Shown here in pieces: positions 1-8,641 of a stretch of DNA of 64,000 nt (position 1 is its first letter; each line of letters begins with the position of its first letter). This DNA is from Pelosinus sp. IPA-1 (GTDB lineage: Bacteria; Bacillota; Negativicutes; DSM-13327). A program made the translations under genes and the position numbers. Location: positions 1-64,000 of the forward strand of contig NZ_BSVC01000001.1 in assembly GCF_030269905.1 (NCBI RefSeq), in the 5' to 3' direction. Under the pieces are notes generated by a model. The model searched no databases, was not told where the DNA came from, and saw only the letters and a list, made by a program, of their open reading frames with translations.

Positions 1-3
1 CCA

Positions 4-540
4 TCAATGCCCACCACCTAATCCTTTATGTCTTTTCAAATCAACACCAAAAAATTGAAATATGCCATAGAACAGAATAAGAACACCTGATACCGGTATT
101 GCGAGAGTTCTGTAGGCTATAGGCAAATCACCCATGGTAGGAATCGTTTGACCAAAGTCGTTTAACATAAGCTTTGATCCATAAACAATCAATATTAGTG
201 CAAAAATAATTTCAGTAATCGAAATGATCTTTTCAATATAAACATCTGTTTTTTTGCTAAATGTGATGGAAGTAAAAGCAAGGTGTATTCTTTCCCGGAA
301 GCCCATCGCAATGCCCAAAAATGAAAACCATATAAGTAAAAATATTGTGACATCTAGAGACCAAGTTGGTGTATAGCTGAACAATTTTCTCGCAAATACT
401 TGAAAACATACAATTACGATCATTGTTAGCAACAATATCTTTGATAATTCTTCAAAAGCCTTATCGATAGATACAAGTAAATTTGATATCCACTTTACTC
501 CGTTATTTTGAATTTGCGCGGGTTCTTTTAAATCTGCCAA
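4..540 (-). CDS. TRAP transporter small permease (DctQ family)
   Basis: Small membrane subunit of a tripartite ATP-independent periplasmic transporter, which imports organic acids with a solute-binding protein and the large permease DctM. The 178-residue product has about four hydrophobic segments and the GFRERIHLAF stretch typical of DctQ after the second helix. The start is a TTG, supported by a GAGGAG ribosome site eight bases upstream. The stop overlaps an ATG (TGATG) at the window edge, so a translationally coupled gene, probably dctM, follows outside the window. No solute-binding protein gene is seen upstream, so the substrate cannot be named. Confidence 0.88.
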   Translation of the reverse strand: MADLKEPAQIQNNGVKWISNLLVSIDKAFEELSKILLLTMIVIVCFQVFARKLFSYTPTWSLDVTIFLLIWFSFLGIAMGFRERIHLAFTSITFSKKTDVYIEKIISITEIIFALILIVYGSKLMLNDFGQTIPTMGDLPIAYRTLAIPVSGVLILFYGIFQFFGVDLKRHKGLGGGH

Positions 541-584
541 AATATCATCTCCTCATATATAATTTAATACCAATTGTTACTACT

Positions 585-683
585 TCACATGGTTTTACCG
601 GCAGAAAGAGCAACAGCTGCAAGAATCTTTGAATCAGGTGATTTAAAAAGTTGCTGTAAGACCAAGAGTTTCGCTAATTCCAT
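585..683 (-). CDS. possible 32-residue small protein
   Basis: Short reading frame just upstream of the TRAP small permease on the same strand, with an AAAGGAAG ribosome site before its ATG. The product begins MELAKLLVLQQLF and ends ALSAGKTM. It has an amphipathic, helix-like composition and matches no family I recognise. It could be a small peptide of the TRAP operon, a remnant, or chance; the ribosome site and co-orientation are the only support. Confidence 0.3.
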   Translation of the reverse strand: MELAKLLVLQQLFKSPDSKILAAVALSAGKTM

Positions 684-820
684 CACTTCCTTTCAAACTG
701 CAGCCAGTTGCGGAACTTAATTAACTTAATTTAGTTAGTTTATATAATTATGATAATTTGCTATTTGTTTGAAAATTCCTGCTAAATTCTTTATTCCGAA
801 TTTTTTATTTTAAAAAGAAT

Positions 821-902
821 GACAGCGGGGACGATCCCTTTTGTCACATTAGTTTCTCTTATAAAAAATTGTCAAACAAGGGACAAGGGAATCTCACTGT
901 CA
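821..902. repeat. REP-like inverted pair (GTCCC family)
   Basis: Two oppositely oriented GGGAC-containing arms: GACAGCGGGGACGATCCC, a TTTTGTCAC boundary, then TGTCAAACAAGGGACAAGGG and CACTGTC. The arrangement resembles BIME/REP pairs of Firmicutes that carry the AGAACCGTCCC motif. Related single arms lie near 8301, 16339 and 17274. No REP-associated transposase is in the window. Confidence 0.55.
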
Positions 903-910
903 GGTTTCAT

Positions 911-1252
911 TCATTTATCACTGGTTGTGAGGAAATCCTCTCGCAACGGTGTGAAAGCATCTACCAGAATTGAATCGTCTTCCAAGGCCACAACGCCATG
1001 CCAGACATTCTTGGCAGCATAGTAACAATCACCCTGTTTGGCAACTTTTGTTTCGTTACCTACAGTAATTTCAAAACTTCCTTTAGTAACATAACCAATT
1101 TGCTCATGGTCGTCATGCTTATGCAAAACACCAATTCCACCTTTATCGAAATAAAATTCTACCATCATAATTTTATCCCCGGCGACGAGGACCTTTTGTG
1201 ATGTTTTGTCACCTGTTTTTTTAATTTGCACGTCTTTGTTGATTATAATCAA
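911..1252 (-). CDS. cupin domain protein (KdgF-like)
   Basis: A single-domain cupin of 113 residues. Metal-binding motif 1 is visible as HKHDDHEQIGYVTKG (HxH plus E), and motif 2 as GDCYYAAKNVWHGV with its histidine. The C-terminal DAFTPLREDFL resembles the KdgF group, which opens or linearises uronate-derived rings. No pectin or uronate genes are nearby, so the substrate is unknown. The protein should be a cytoplasmic beta-barrel metalloprotein. It stands alone between repeats. The start is an ATG preceded by an AAGGAGG site. Confidence 0.8.
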   Translation of the reverse strand: MIIINKDVQIKKTGDKTSQKVLVAGDKIMMVEFYFDKGGIGVLHKHDDHEQIGYVTKGSFEITVGNETKVAKQGDCYYAAKNVWHGVVALEDDSILVDAFTPLREDFLTTSDK

Positions 1253-1355
1253 GAAAAAGCCTCCTTTTATTGTAGGAATCTAAGCTCTATTTCAGCATCC
1301 CCCAGTTCCTACTATCAATTATACTTTCAGTTTAATATAAATTTCACCCTTTGTC

Positions 1356-1640
1356 TTGATTGAATATTGTGACAAAATGTTGTTATATTGCGATTTGGGA
1401 TTGATCAATTTATCTGCCATCATACCACCCCAGTTCAGAACCGCTGGGATAAATTTCACCCCACCCGGGCGTGGAATTCATCTACGTTTCAAAGGAGAAG
1501 GTTCGGCTATCATTGATCAAGCCATCTATCCCTTCAAGCCAGGTTCATTAATGGATTTTCAGACCTTCCAGCTTCACAAGGTGAAAGCGAAAATACCTGA
1601 AACAGGCTCTTATATCATTTGTAATAGCGAAAGAACTCCT
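1356..1640 (+). pseudogene. AraC-family regulator N-terminal remnant
   Basis: The frame encodes a cupin-like ligand-binding N-terminus of AraC regulators (IIPPQFRTAGINFTPPGRG, then GSAIIDQAIYPFKPGSLMDF) and stops being AraC-like exactly where a dispersed palindromic repeat begins at about 1613. The helix-turn-helix half is missing, so the gene is broken. Downstream residues of the frame come from the repeat. Homology is judged by pattern only. Confidence 0.6.
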
Positions 1641-1695
1641 GCCCAATTTCTGTTGAAATTAGGCAGGAGTTCTTTGTGTTTACAGGAGATATTAC
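1613..1695. repeat. dispersed palindromic repeat R1, copy 1
   Basis: Contains TATCATTTGTAATAGCGA, then the arms AAGAACTCCTGCC and GGCAGGAGTTCTT around an A/T loop, then a GTGTTTA-xAGGA-ATATTAC tail. Near-identical copies are at 12248, 20620, 31930 and 52125. The hairpin plus T-run could act as a terminator. Here it truncates an AraC-type gene. Confidence 0.8.
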
Positions 1696-1796
1696 ACCTT
1701 CCCCTTGCTTCCTAATTATTATTTGGGGTTTTAATAAACGTAGATATAATAAAATAGGAAAAATGCAGGAAAAGGATATATTATGTAGAAATATAT

Positions 1797-1851
1797 GGAA
1801 TATAATGTTCTTATATATGAAGGAGATTCATATATAAGAACATTATATTCC
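1797..1851. repeat. perfect 25-bp inverted repeat with GGAGA loop
   Basis: Bases 1797-1821 are the exact reverse complement of 1827-1851, leaving a five-base loop, GGAGA. The arms are almost pure A/T. It lies 160 bases before the chemoreceptor gene. As RNA it would expose a ribosome-site-like loop on a very stable stem. It could be a protein-binding palindrome, a leader structure or a small mobile relic. Confidence 0.85.
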
Positions 1852-2010
1852 TACATGTGCCGATATGCACTGGAGGGTGAGAGGAAGAATGACTTCTAGT
1901 TCTCGTGGACAGGCTTGGTGGGGACAGGGAGGCGATGGGAAAAGAGGGAACCTAGTACTTACATTTATTGTACAGCAAAGTACAAAATAATATTCAGTTG
2001 GAGGTAAAAC

Positions 2011-3953
2011 ATGAAAAAACGGATTATTATGATACTTTTAATTGTTAGCTGTCTACCTTTAGTATTATCTTCATTTTATTACTACAACCTAATCTACGAT
2101 CAAACGATACAAGAATATAATGAAAAAAATATGGAAATATTATCTGCGGTGCGCAATGATGTTAGCCATTATCTTGATATGCACTTTGTGGTGCTAAAAG
2201 TACTTGCTCAGAATCCTAGCATTATTAGTTTGGATCCGAATGGAAAATCATATTTAGTAGATGCTAGAAAGCTCTATCCAAAGTTGGAGTTAGTTGTAGA
2301 TGATAAAGTGGGGAACCAACGTTTTCGTGATGATAACCAAAAGCTTGGGAATGCAGCACATCGGCAGTTTTTCCAAGATTCAATAAATGGTAAAGAAGTG
2401 GTATCTGATGTCATCATTAGTATGTCAGATGGAAAACCAATCGTGGTATTAGCCGTGCCACTTAAAAACCAAGAAACGATTACGGGTGTCATCCAAGGAG
2501 CCCTGCCGCTATCTGTCTTAGATGACTTTTTGCGGGAAAGGGCGGGACGGCAGTCTGTAGCTTTTATAGTGGATCGTTCAGGGAAAATCTTGGCCCATAC
2601 TGATTCTAATATTGCAGCCGAGCATAAAGATGTAAGCCAGGAAAGTTATATACAAGACGGGTTCACAGGTAAGAATGGTACTACAACGATTACGGATGAT
2701 CAAGGAAATACTAAATTTGTCTATTACACCTATGATGCTAAGACTGGTTGGATTATTTGTTCTGAAATCTCAAAAGATGTAGTAATGGCTCCTATAAAAA
2801 TTGTGCAGAAGCGATTTGTTATAGTTCTTACTTGTTAATCCTTATCATAGGCACGTTAGGATACTTCATATCAAATAAATTTGTCCGGCCTATAAAAATA
2901 GTATGTGATCATGCTAGAGAAATTGCAAACGGCAACTTAGCAGTCAATAAAATTAATATAACAACGCGAGATGAAATGGGTGATCTTGCTAGCAGTTTTA
3001 ATGAGATGGTAAAAGACCTAAAAAAACTGATATCTAATATCTCTCAATCGGCAGAGCAACTTGCAGCCTCCTCCGAGGAACTGACAGCCGGTGCCGAGCA
3101 ATCCTCCCAGGTTACAAGTCAGATTGCTATCGCTATTACTGAAGTTGCACAGGGAACAGAAAATCAGGTGAATGCTGTTAGGGAGGCAACTGTGGTCATA
3201 GAGAAAATGTCAGCAGGTATTCAGCAAGTGGCTTCAAACGCTAGCGCCGCATCTGTAATATCTGAGAAAACATCGGTGGCAGCTGAGGACGGCTCGAAGT
3301 CAATTGCTACAGCTATCTCCCAGATGGTGAATATTGAAAGGGCGGTTACTAATTCAGCAAATGTAGTGGTGCAGCTAGGCAATCGGTCTAAGGAGATTGG
3401 ACAAATTGTAGATGTTATCTCCGGTATTGCAGGGCAGACGAATCTCCTCGCCTTAAATGCTGCTATTGAGGCAGCTCGTGCAGGTGAGCAAGGACGGGGT
3501 TTTGCTGTAGTGGCTGAGGAAGTACGTAGGCTTGCCGAACAATCCCAGGAGGCAACGAAGCAAATTGCCAGTCTTATTGGCGAAATTCAAAATGACACAG
3601 ATAAAGCTGTTGCTACAATGAATGAGGGTACGCAAGAGGTTAAGATTGGAACTGAAGTTGTAAGCAGTACAGGAGAAGGCTTTAATAACATAATGAAGCT
3701 TGTTAACGAGGTATCGAGCCAAGTGAAAGAAATTTCGGCTGCAATTCAACAATTGGCGAGTGGAAGTGAGCAGGTTGTTGCTTCTGTAGAAATTATTCAT
3801 AAGATTAGTAAAGAAACAGCGGGACAAACCCATACTGTATCGGCATCTACTGAAGAACAGTCGGCTTCTATGGAAGAAATAGGATCTTCTAGTCAGAGCC
3901 TTGCAAAAATGGCTCAAGATTTGCAAAGTGCTATTCAAAGGTTTAGGATATAA
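2011..3953 (+). pseudogene. methyl-accepting chemotaxis protein, split by a frameshift
   Basis: Two overlapping frames make up one chemoreceptor. The first (2011-2838) has TM1 at residues 4-22 and an extracytoplasmic dCache sensor. The second frame (from about 2814 to 3953) supplies TM2, HAMP and the signalling domain with the hairpin motif [20 protein letters not shown]. The break lies inside TM2, at ACTTGTTAATC near 2830-2838. Restoring one T gives a continuous protein of about 648 residues, the normal MCP length. Either the gene is inactivated, or this is a sequencing or assembly error in a short T-run. All expected domains are otherwise intact, which favours a recent event or an error. 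The start ATG has a GGAGG site. Confidence 0.85.
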
Positions 3954-3968
3954 GCATATATGAAAAGT

Positions 3969-4017
3969 GAGTAAGACATAGGTTGCTTTAAGTAGTCTAT
4001 GTCTTACTCATTTTTGA
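3969..4017 (+). terminator. Rho-independent terminator after the chemoreceptor
   Basis: A 13-bp stem, GAGTAAGACATAG / CTATGTCTTACTC, is followed by ATTTTT. It begins 15 bases after the chemoreceptor stop codon. Confidence 0.85.
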
Positions 4018-4206
4018 ATGACTTTGATGAAGTTTGATATCTTTAATGAAAAAAACTTTAAAAGCATACAAACAAGGAATTATTTTTTTAGCTAAATTTA
4101 TGTGTCAAAATGCATACAATGCAATTTCTGTATAGTCGGCTTGTAAAAAGAACCGCTTAAATGCTATTAATTTTTGGTCTGATGTCCTCAGTGTCCTCTA
4201 TCGTAC

Positions 4207-4887
4207 CTAATTGTGGTCATCAGTAATACTACCGTCTCCACTAACCGATATTGCATCGCCTAAAAAAGTTGGTTTCGGTTGAATGAATTTTGCCAAAATG
4301 AAATCTTTATTTCGAGCAGCAATTTCTCGTAGCTTATAATTTCTCATTTGCGTAGCGTTATATTCGCGTGGATCAGATGCAACCCCATACGCTTCAAGTC
4401 CTAGTTCTCTAGCAATAAAAACGGCTCGGGAAAGATGGTATCCTTGTGTTACTATAATAATCTTTTTTACTTTAAATATATCTCGTGCTCTATAGATGCT
4501 TTCATATGTACTGAATCCAGCATGATCCATAAAGATATTTGCAGGTAGTATATTCTTGTCTTTAAGAAAGATCTTCATGGCATTAACTTCATCGTAGTCT
4601 TCTTGACCGTGATCACCACTGACAATGATTTTATCAGAAAGTTTCTTTTCATAAAGCTCTTGCGCAAGACTTAGTCGATCATTGAGCATATCTGATACCC
4701 TACCATCTGGATAAACATATGCCCCAAGAACAAGGATCGCATCCGTCTTTACAGTAAGCATATCAGGAGTAATAATATATTTTTGTGCAAATTGTTCAAC
4801 GTATTGATTAATAGAAAAAAAGCCTGCAACAATCATCACTATCAGAACTATGCATATTTTAAGCGTTCGGATAATAGAAAATTTCAA
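4207..4887 (-). CDS. SanA/YdcF-family (DUF218) membrane-anchored protein
   Basis: This 226-residue protein has one N-terminal membrane segment (about residues 9-26) and an extracytoplasmic DUF218 domain. Family hallmarks are DAILVLGAYVYPDGRVSDML, the IIVSGDHG strand, and IIIVTQGYHLSRAVFIAREL. SanA, YdcF and ElyC relatives affect cell-envelope integrity and vancomycin resistance; their biochemical activity is poorly defined. The gene stands alone and runs opposite to the downstream TetR gene. The last 15 residues are Ser/Gly/Asp-rich and look like a flexible tail. Confidence 0.87.
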   Translation of the reverse strand: MKFSIIRTLKICIVLIVMIVAGFFSINQYVEQFAQKYIITPDMLTVKTDAILVLGAYVYPDGRVSDMLNDRLSLAQELYEKKLSDKIIVSGDHGQEDYDEVNAMKIFLKDKNILPANIFMDHAGFSTYESIYRARDIFKVKKIIIVTQGYHLSRAVFIARELGLEAYGVASDPREYNATQMRNYKLREIAARNKDFILAKFIQPKPTFLGDAISVSGDGSITDDHN

Positions 4888-5057
4888 TAAAAATCCACTC
4901 TTTTCATGTTTTATTTTTTATGTAAGGTTTACGCGTTGACCCTCTTGTATAATAAAACATTTTGGAAATTAATACCTCTATCAAAAGATATATTCTTGTT
5001 AAAAATAACTTTGGATAAAAGAGCGGAATTCTAAAAAGAGGAAATTTAAGAAAGATA

Positions 5058-5076
5058 TGGACTGATTGATCCAGAA
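5058..5076. promoter_or_regulatory. candidate TetR operator 1
   Basis: TGGACT, seven bases, CCAGAA, 33 bases before the TetR start codon. A matching TGGACT-N7-ACAGAA is at 5743-5761, in front of the next gene. The shared spacing and half-sites suggest one regulator controls both promoters; this is inference from two sites. Confidence 0.45.
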
Positions 5077-5108
5077 TTGTTATACTAATATTCGGAGGAT
5101 GAAAAAAA

Positions 5109-5690
5109 ATGGCGAGACCCAAAGAATTTGAAAGAAAAGAAGCCTTGGCTCAAGCCATGAAGGTCTTTTGGCTAAAGGGTTATGATGGTACGAGTATTCC
5201 CGACTTAATAGAAGCAATGGCAATAAGTCGGTCTAGTTTGTATGATACTTTTGGTGACAAAAGGCAACTGTTTTGTGAGACCATAGAGTATTACGCTGCA
5301 ATGGTCAGGCAACGGCGTAGGGAGATACTGGCATCGGCACCTTCTCTACGACAAGGTATTGCTTGTTTTTTGCAAGAGATAATAGATCTAGCTGTACATG
5401 AAGGTTATCCAGGGGGTTGCTTTTTTACCAATACGGCTACGGCATTGGTTACAGCTAACCAAGAGACTCGTGAGATAATACAGGGCAGCGCCGAAAAGAT
5501 GGAAGACGAGCTGATTGCTTTCATTGCACAGTGGCAAGAACGTGGTGAACTGGCTGCTGGGCGGGATGTTCGGTCTTTGGCTAGGTTCTTCGTGGCTTTA
5601 GCTACTGGCATGAATGTAGACGCCAGACGGCGTTGTAACCGCGGTGTTTTGGAAGATATGGCAAAGGTGGCACTAACCGTTTTAAACTGA
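5109..5690 (+). CDS. TetR/AcrR-family transcriptional regulator
   Basis: A 193-residue repressor-type regulator. The N-terminal helix-turn-helix is clear (ALAQAMKVFWLKGYDGTSIP, then AISRSSLYDTFGDKRQLF). The C-terminal ligand domain includes GGCFFTNTATAL. The start ATG follows GGAGGATG. It is followed after 84 bases by a co-directed Fe-S oxidoreductase gene with a similar TGGACT-N7-CAGAA site in front, so autoregulation and control of that gene are likely. The effector is unknown. Confidence 0.9.
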   Translation: MARPKEFERKEALAQAMKVFWLKGYDGTSIPDLIEAMAISRSSLYDTFGDKRQLFCETIEYYAAMVRQRRREILASAPSLRQGIACFLQEIIDLAVHEGYPGGCFFTNTATALVTANQETREIIQGSAEKMEDELIAFIAQWQERGELAAGRDVRSLARFFVALATGMNVDARRRCNRGVLEDMAKVALTVLN

Positions 5691-5742
5691 GGGTATTATA
5701 GGCATCGTTTTTTTGAATTGATGCCTATATATATAATAATTC

Positions 5743-5761
5743 TGGACTAAACAGTACAGAA
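5743..5761. promoter_or_regulatory. candidate TetR operator 2
   Basis: TGGACT-N7-ACAGAA, 13 bases upstream of the start of the Fe-S oxidoreductase gene. It matches the site upstream of the TetR gene. A hairpin, ATAGGCATC / GATGCCTAT, lies just before it (about 5707-5728). Confidence 0.4.
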
Positions 5762-5774
5762 AGGAGACGGTGGC

Positions 5775-6608
5775 ATGGAAGAAAAAATTTTGGAGGAAAT
5801 TCGTCGGTTCGTAGCGACAAGTCTGGGAAATCGGCATGAGGAAACAGGGTTGAACTATTTTTCAGAACCTCTAGTGGGTTATGCATCTTGGGATGATCCC
5901 TTGTTCAAGGAGTACAAGAATAGTATTGGTGAGTTTCATCTTACGCCACGCGAAATCTTCGCAGCTACTTTGGATGATAACAGGGTAGCAGCCGGAACAG
6001 TAATCTGTTGGGTCTTGCCTATCAGTGAACTAGCAAGACAAAGTAATCGTTCGCAGGAGCAGTGGCCTGGACGAGAATGGGCTCTAACTCGATATTTTGG
6101 TGAAGAATTTAATTGCGAACTTCGTCGTCATATGGTTGAGTATCTTACTGGACTTGGCTATCAGGCGGTGGCGCCAACACTATCAGGCGTATTTCAGTGT
6201 TTTTCAGACACACCAGTAGGCATTGCCTCCAATTGGTCGGAACGACATGCAGCCTATGCGGCAGGCTTGGGGACTTTTAGTATGAATGATGCGTTCATCT
6301 CAGAAGCTGGTATGGCTATGCGATTAGGATCAGTCATCACCGACCTAAACTTGCTGCCAACTTTACGAAAAGAACAGGATTACCGAGCCAATTGTTTACA
6401 TTGTAATGCCTGTATTTCTCGTTGTCCCGTAGGGGCGATTACGATGAGTGGTCATGATAAGAGCAAGTGCCGGAATTATTTATTTTGCGAAGAGTCAGTG
6501 CAGTTGGCTGAAAAATATGGTGGTCAAAGGACATCTGGTTGTGGTCTTTGCCAAACTCGTGTACCCTGTGAATGCAAAAATCCAAGGGAAAAAAACGAAG
6601 CAATATAA
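5775..6608 (+). CDS. 4Fe-4S oxidoreductase, epoxyqueuosine reductase (QueG)-like
   Basis: A 277-residue protein with the QueG-like layout: an N-terminal cobalamin-binding-type region, then a bacterial ferredoxin pattern NCLHCNACISRCPVGAI (CxxCxxCxxxCP) and a second cysteine cluster (KCRNYLFCEE, GCGLCQTRVPCEC). QueG itself is longer (about 310-380 residues) and usually has two complete ferredoxin motifs. This is therefore probably a QueG-related reductase rather than the tRNA-modifying enzyme. It sits directly downstream of TetR, which probably controls it. The start has an AAGGAG site. Confidence 0.75.
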   Translation: MEEKILEEIRRFVATSLGNRHEETGLNYFSEPLVGYASWDDPLFKEYKNSIGEFHLTPREIFAATLDDNRVAAGTVICWVLPISELARQSNRSQEQWPGREWALTRYFGEEFNCELRRHMVEYLTGLGYQAVAPTLSGVFQCFSDTPVGIASNWSERHAAYAAGLGTFSMNDAFISEAGMAMRLGSVITDLNLLPTLRKEQDYRANCLHCNACISRCPVGAITMSGHDKSKCRNYLFCEESVQLAEKYGGQRTSGCGLCQTRVPCECKNPREKNEAI

Positions 6609-6722
6609 GTCAAAGGGGACATTTCTTTGGTACTATAAAAGAAATATCCCGTGTGTCCAATTCTTTGAGTTTTCCTTGTGATAGAATGATCCTAATACTA
6701 TTTTAATGGAGGGAATTAAAAC

Positions 6723-7274
6723 ATGAAAAAAGTGGTCGCTTTTTTGGGGAGCCCAAGAAAAAATGGTAATACGGCTACCCTCGTTAAAGAGGTTATTCGC
6801 GGAGCTCAAGATGCTGGTGCCGAAATAACTACTTTTAATCTGTATGATATGAACATCAAACCTTGCCAAGGCTGTCTGGTTTGTCGTAAGACCGGACAAT
6901 GCGTCATACAAGAAGACGATTTCGATAACATGTTTAAGCATATTATCGATGCTGATGTTGTGGTTTTCGGCTCACCTGTATATGTTTGGCAGGTAACAGC
7001 TCAAATGAAGCTGTTATGGGATAGACTCTGCGGCTTGTTTGATGAAAATTTCAAGCCCAGGTATGCCGCCAAAAAACTAATTATGGTATATTCTCAAGGG
7101 AATCCAAACGCTCAGGCTTTTCAGATATCTTTTCAAACCAATGAAGCTGTGCTTAAGATGTTTGGCTTACATGTAGTTGACACTATTTTAGTGACGGGCG
7201 GGGGAGATCCTAACACCGCAGCAAATAATAAAGAAATTTTATTAAAAGCTTATGAAGCAGGAAAAAGTGCTTAG
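6723..7274 (+). CDS. flavodoxin-fold NAD(P)H-dependent oxidoreductase (Fe-S flavoprotein family)
   Basis: This 183-residue protein starts with an FMN-phosphate loop (FLGSPRKNGNT) and has the compact cysteine motif CQGCLVCRKTGQC used by iron-sulfur flavoproteins for a 4Fe-4S cluster. Later strands (VVFGSPVYVWQVTAQMKLLW) are typical of the FMN_red family. It probably transfers electrons or reduces quinones or nitro compounds. The terminator follows 17 bases after the stop. The 3' half and terminator are duplicated at 10531-11035. The start ATG follows GGAGGGAAT. Confidence 0.88.
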   Translation: MKKVVAFLGSPRKNGNTATLVKEVIRGAQDAGAEITTFNLYDMNIKPCQGCLVCRKTGQCVIQEDDFDNMFKHIIDADVVVFGSPVYVWQVTAQMKLLWDRLCGLFDENFKPRYAAKKLIMVYSQGNPNAQAFQISFQTNEAVLKMFGLHVVDTILVTGGGDPNTAANNKEILLKAYEAGKSA

Positions 7275-7291
7275 CCAATAGGCAAATGAGT

Positions 7292-7333
7292 ACCGCCCCT
7301 ATCCTCAGAATGTTGAGGGTAGGGGCGGTTTTG
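7292..7333 (+). terminator. R3-type terminator (copy 1)
   Basis: Stem ACCGCCCCTATCCTC / GAGGGTAGGGGCGGT, followed by TTTTG. The same hairpin with small changes recurs at 10835, 12119 and 21787, forming a dispersed terminator-like repeat. Confidence 0.85.
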
Positions 7334-7423
7334 TTAGAAAAAATAAAAGACATATTCTTTTCTGTAAGGAGGGGAAGGGGGGCAAAATAACATTAACCCT
7401 TTCAGCTGTAAATAAGAAAGGCA

Positions 7424-7828
7424 CTATGCGAAGGAGCTGTCCCCTTGACATTTCTGGGCTACTTCATAAAGCTTTTTATCCTGCAGATACGTCTCCATGA
7501 TATTTTCTGCTTCTGCCATTGCTTTATGTATCAAACACTTGCTTTCTGTTTGGAAACTACAATCAAATAATGATCCGGTTCCTTCGGTTGCCTTAATAAC
7601 ATCCATAAAGGAAATGTCCTCAATCTCTTTGCGCAAGGCGTAGCCGCCTTTCACACTTGAAGTTGATTCAATTAAATCTGCCTTAACCAACTGCGTTAAA
7701 ATTTTTGAAAGATAGGTAACTGAAACATTGAAGTGATCCGCCAATGTCTGTACACTCAGTTTTTCATTTTGAGCATGTTCAATCATGGAGGATGTGAAAG
7801 CAATCGATTCGGTTTTTGAATCAACCAT
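7424..7828 (-). pseudogene. truncated duplicate of an Rrf2-family regulator
   Basis: From about 7450 to 7788 the sequence is a near-identical copy of the Rrf2 gene at 19941-20354, but the first 17 codons are missing. They are replaced by unrelated codons that read antisense into the adjacent GNAT remnant. The winged helix (LADHFNVSVTYLSKILTQLV) lacks its first helix. Three cysteines of the cluster region remain (FDCSFQTESKC and KCQ). It is probably non-functional, a product of ectopic recombination. Confidence 0.75.
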
Positions 7829-8310
7829 TCTGGAAGCTTTTAATGCAGAAGGATTAGGTTCCTGGGATGAAGTAATTCAAAAAGAAATTGCCTATAAGAA
7901 ACAGTTGCTTACGGATTCTTTAGCGGTAATGGAATCAGAGGTTTTCTTTTTCATTGCAAAATGGGAGGGACAGGTCGTTGGTACGATTTCCTTTGGATCG
8001 TGCGGTGAGGATATACGAAAATGTACGGCAAACGAGCTAGAGAAAATTGGCGAAGTAGGTAGTTTATTTGTGCTGCCAAGCTATCAAGGACAGGGAATAG
8101 GTTCGGCATTAATTCAAGCGATAGTAGAGCATAATGCAGCACTGGGGCAGGAAATAGTTTTGCTTAGACAGCGGATATAAACAGGCGCAGAAGCGGTGGT
8201 TAAGGAAGTTTGGAGCACCCTACAAAATAGTGAAGGACCACTGGGGACAAGGTTTAAACCATATGATTTGGCTTTGCAATGTGAGCGATTTTACAAGAGG
8301 GTGTGAGTAA
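7785..8310 (+). pseudogene. GNAT acetyltransferase remnant (5' truncated, frameshifted)
   Basis: The open part (7785-8180) shows GNAT motif A (VLPSYQGQGIGSALI). The frame then shifts, and a typical GNAT C-terminus continues in another frame to 8310 (LDSGYKQAQKRWLRKFGAPY, then GLNHMIWLC). The 5' end is lost where the duplicated Rrf2 fragment is joined. Two independent lesions make a functional protein unlikely. Confidence 0.7.
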
Positions 8311-8347
8311 CTCACAAGAACCGTCCCTTTGAGTTTTTTTAGACTAA
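8301..8347. repeat. REP-like arm (AGAACCGTCCC family)
   Basis: GAGTAACTCACAAGAACCGT, then CCCTTTGAGTT and a T-run. The outer AACTCA / TGAGTT arms can pair, so it may also terminate transcription. Related arms are at 16339 and 17274. The rest of the interval up to 8620 is A/T-rich, and I see no gene in it. Confidence 0.6.
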
Positions 8348-8641
8348 GGTATAGAAGACAATTTCACAGGGAAAGAGAGTCTTTTACATAGGGACAGAAG
8401 TTCTCTGTATACAGTATATATTTGTAAAATTTTGATTAGAAGTATTTACCATATCAATAAATTGAGGTAAGATAATTATATTCGCTGTTAACCAATTTTT
8501 GTGAAATTAAAAGCTTATATAACACATTTAAAAGCTAGGAATCTTAAAATGAGAATTAATTATTATGAGGTTTACCAGTAGTTTATGGAAAATCGATAAG
8601 CCATGTTAAATGGAACATGAAAAATGTGGGGGAGTGGAGCG

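Noticed and set aside
819-1022. Open frame of 67 codons on the plus strand
   Set aside because: It runs through a REP-like inverted repeat and then antisense to the cupin gene; no ribosome site.
1889-1990. 33-codon frame MTSSSRGQAWWGQGG with a GGTGAGAGGA site
   Set aside because: Low-complexity Gly/Ser/Trp composition and no recognisable pattern; likely chance in the chemoreceptor leader.
3453-3938. 161-codon frame antisense to the chemoreceptor
   Set aside because: A shadow of the conserved MCP signalling domain; composition is Ser/Cys/Phe-rich, as expected of an antisense frame.
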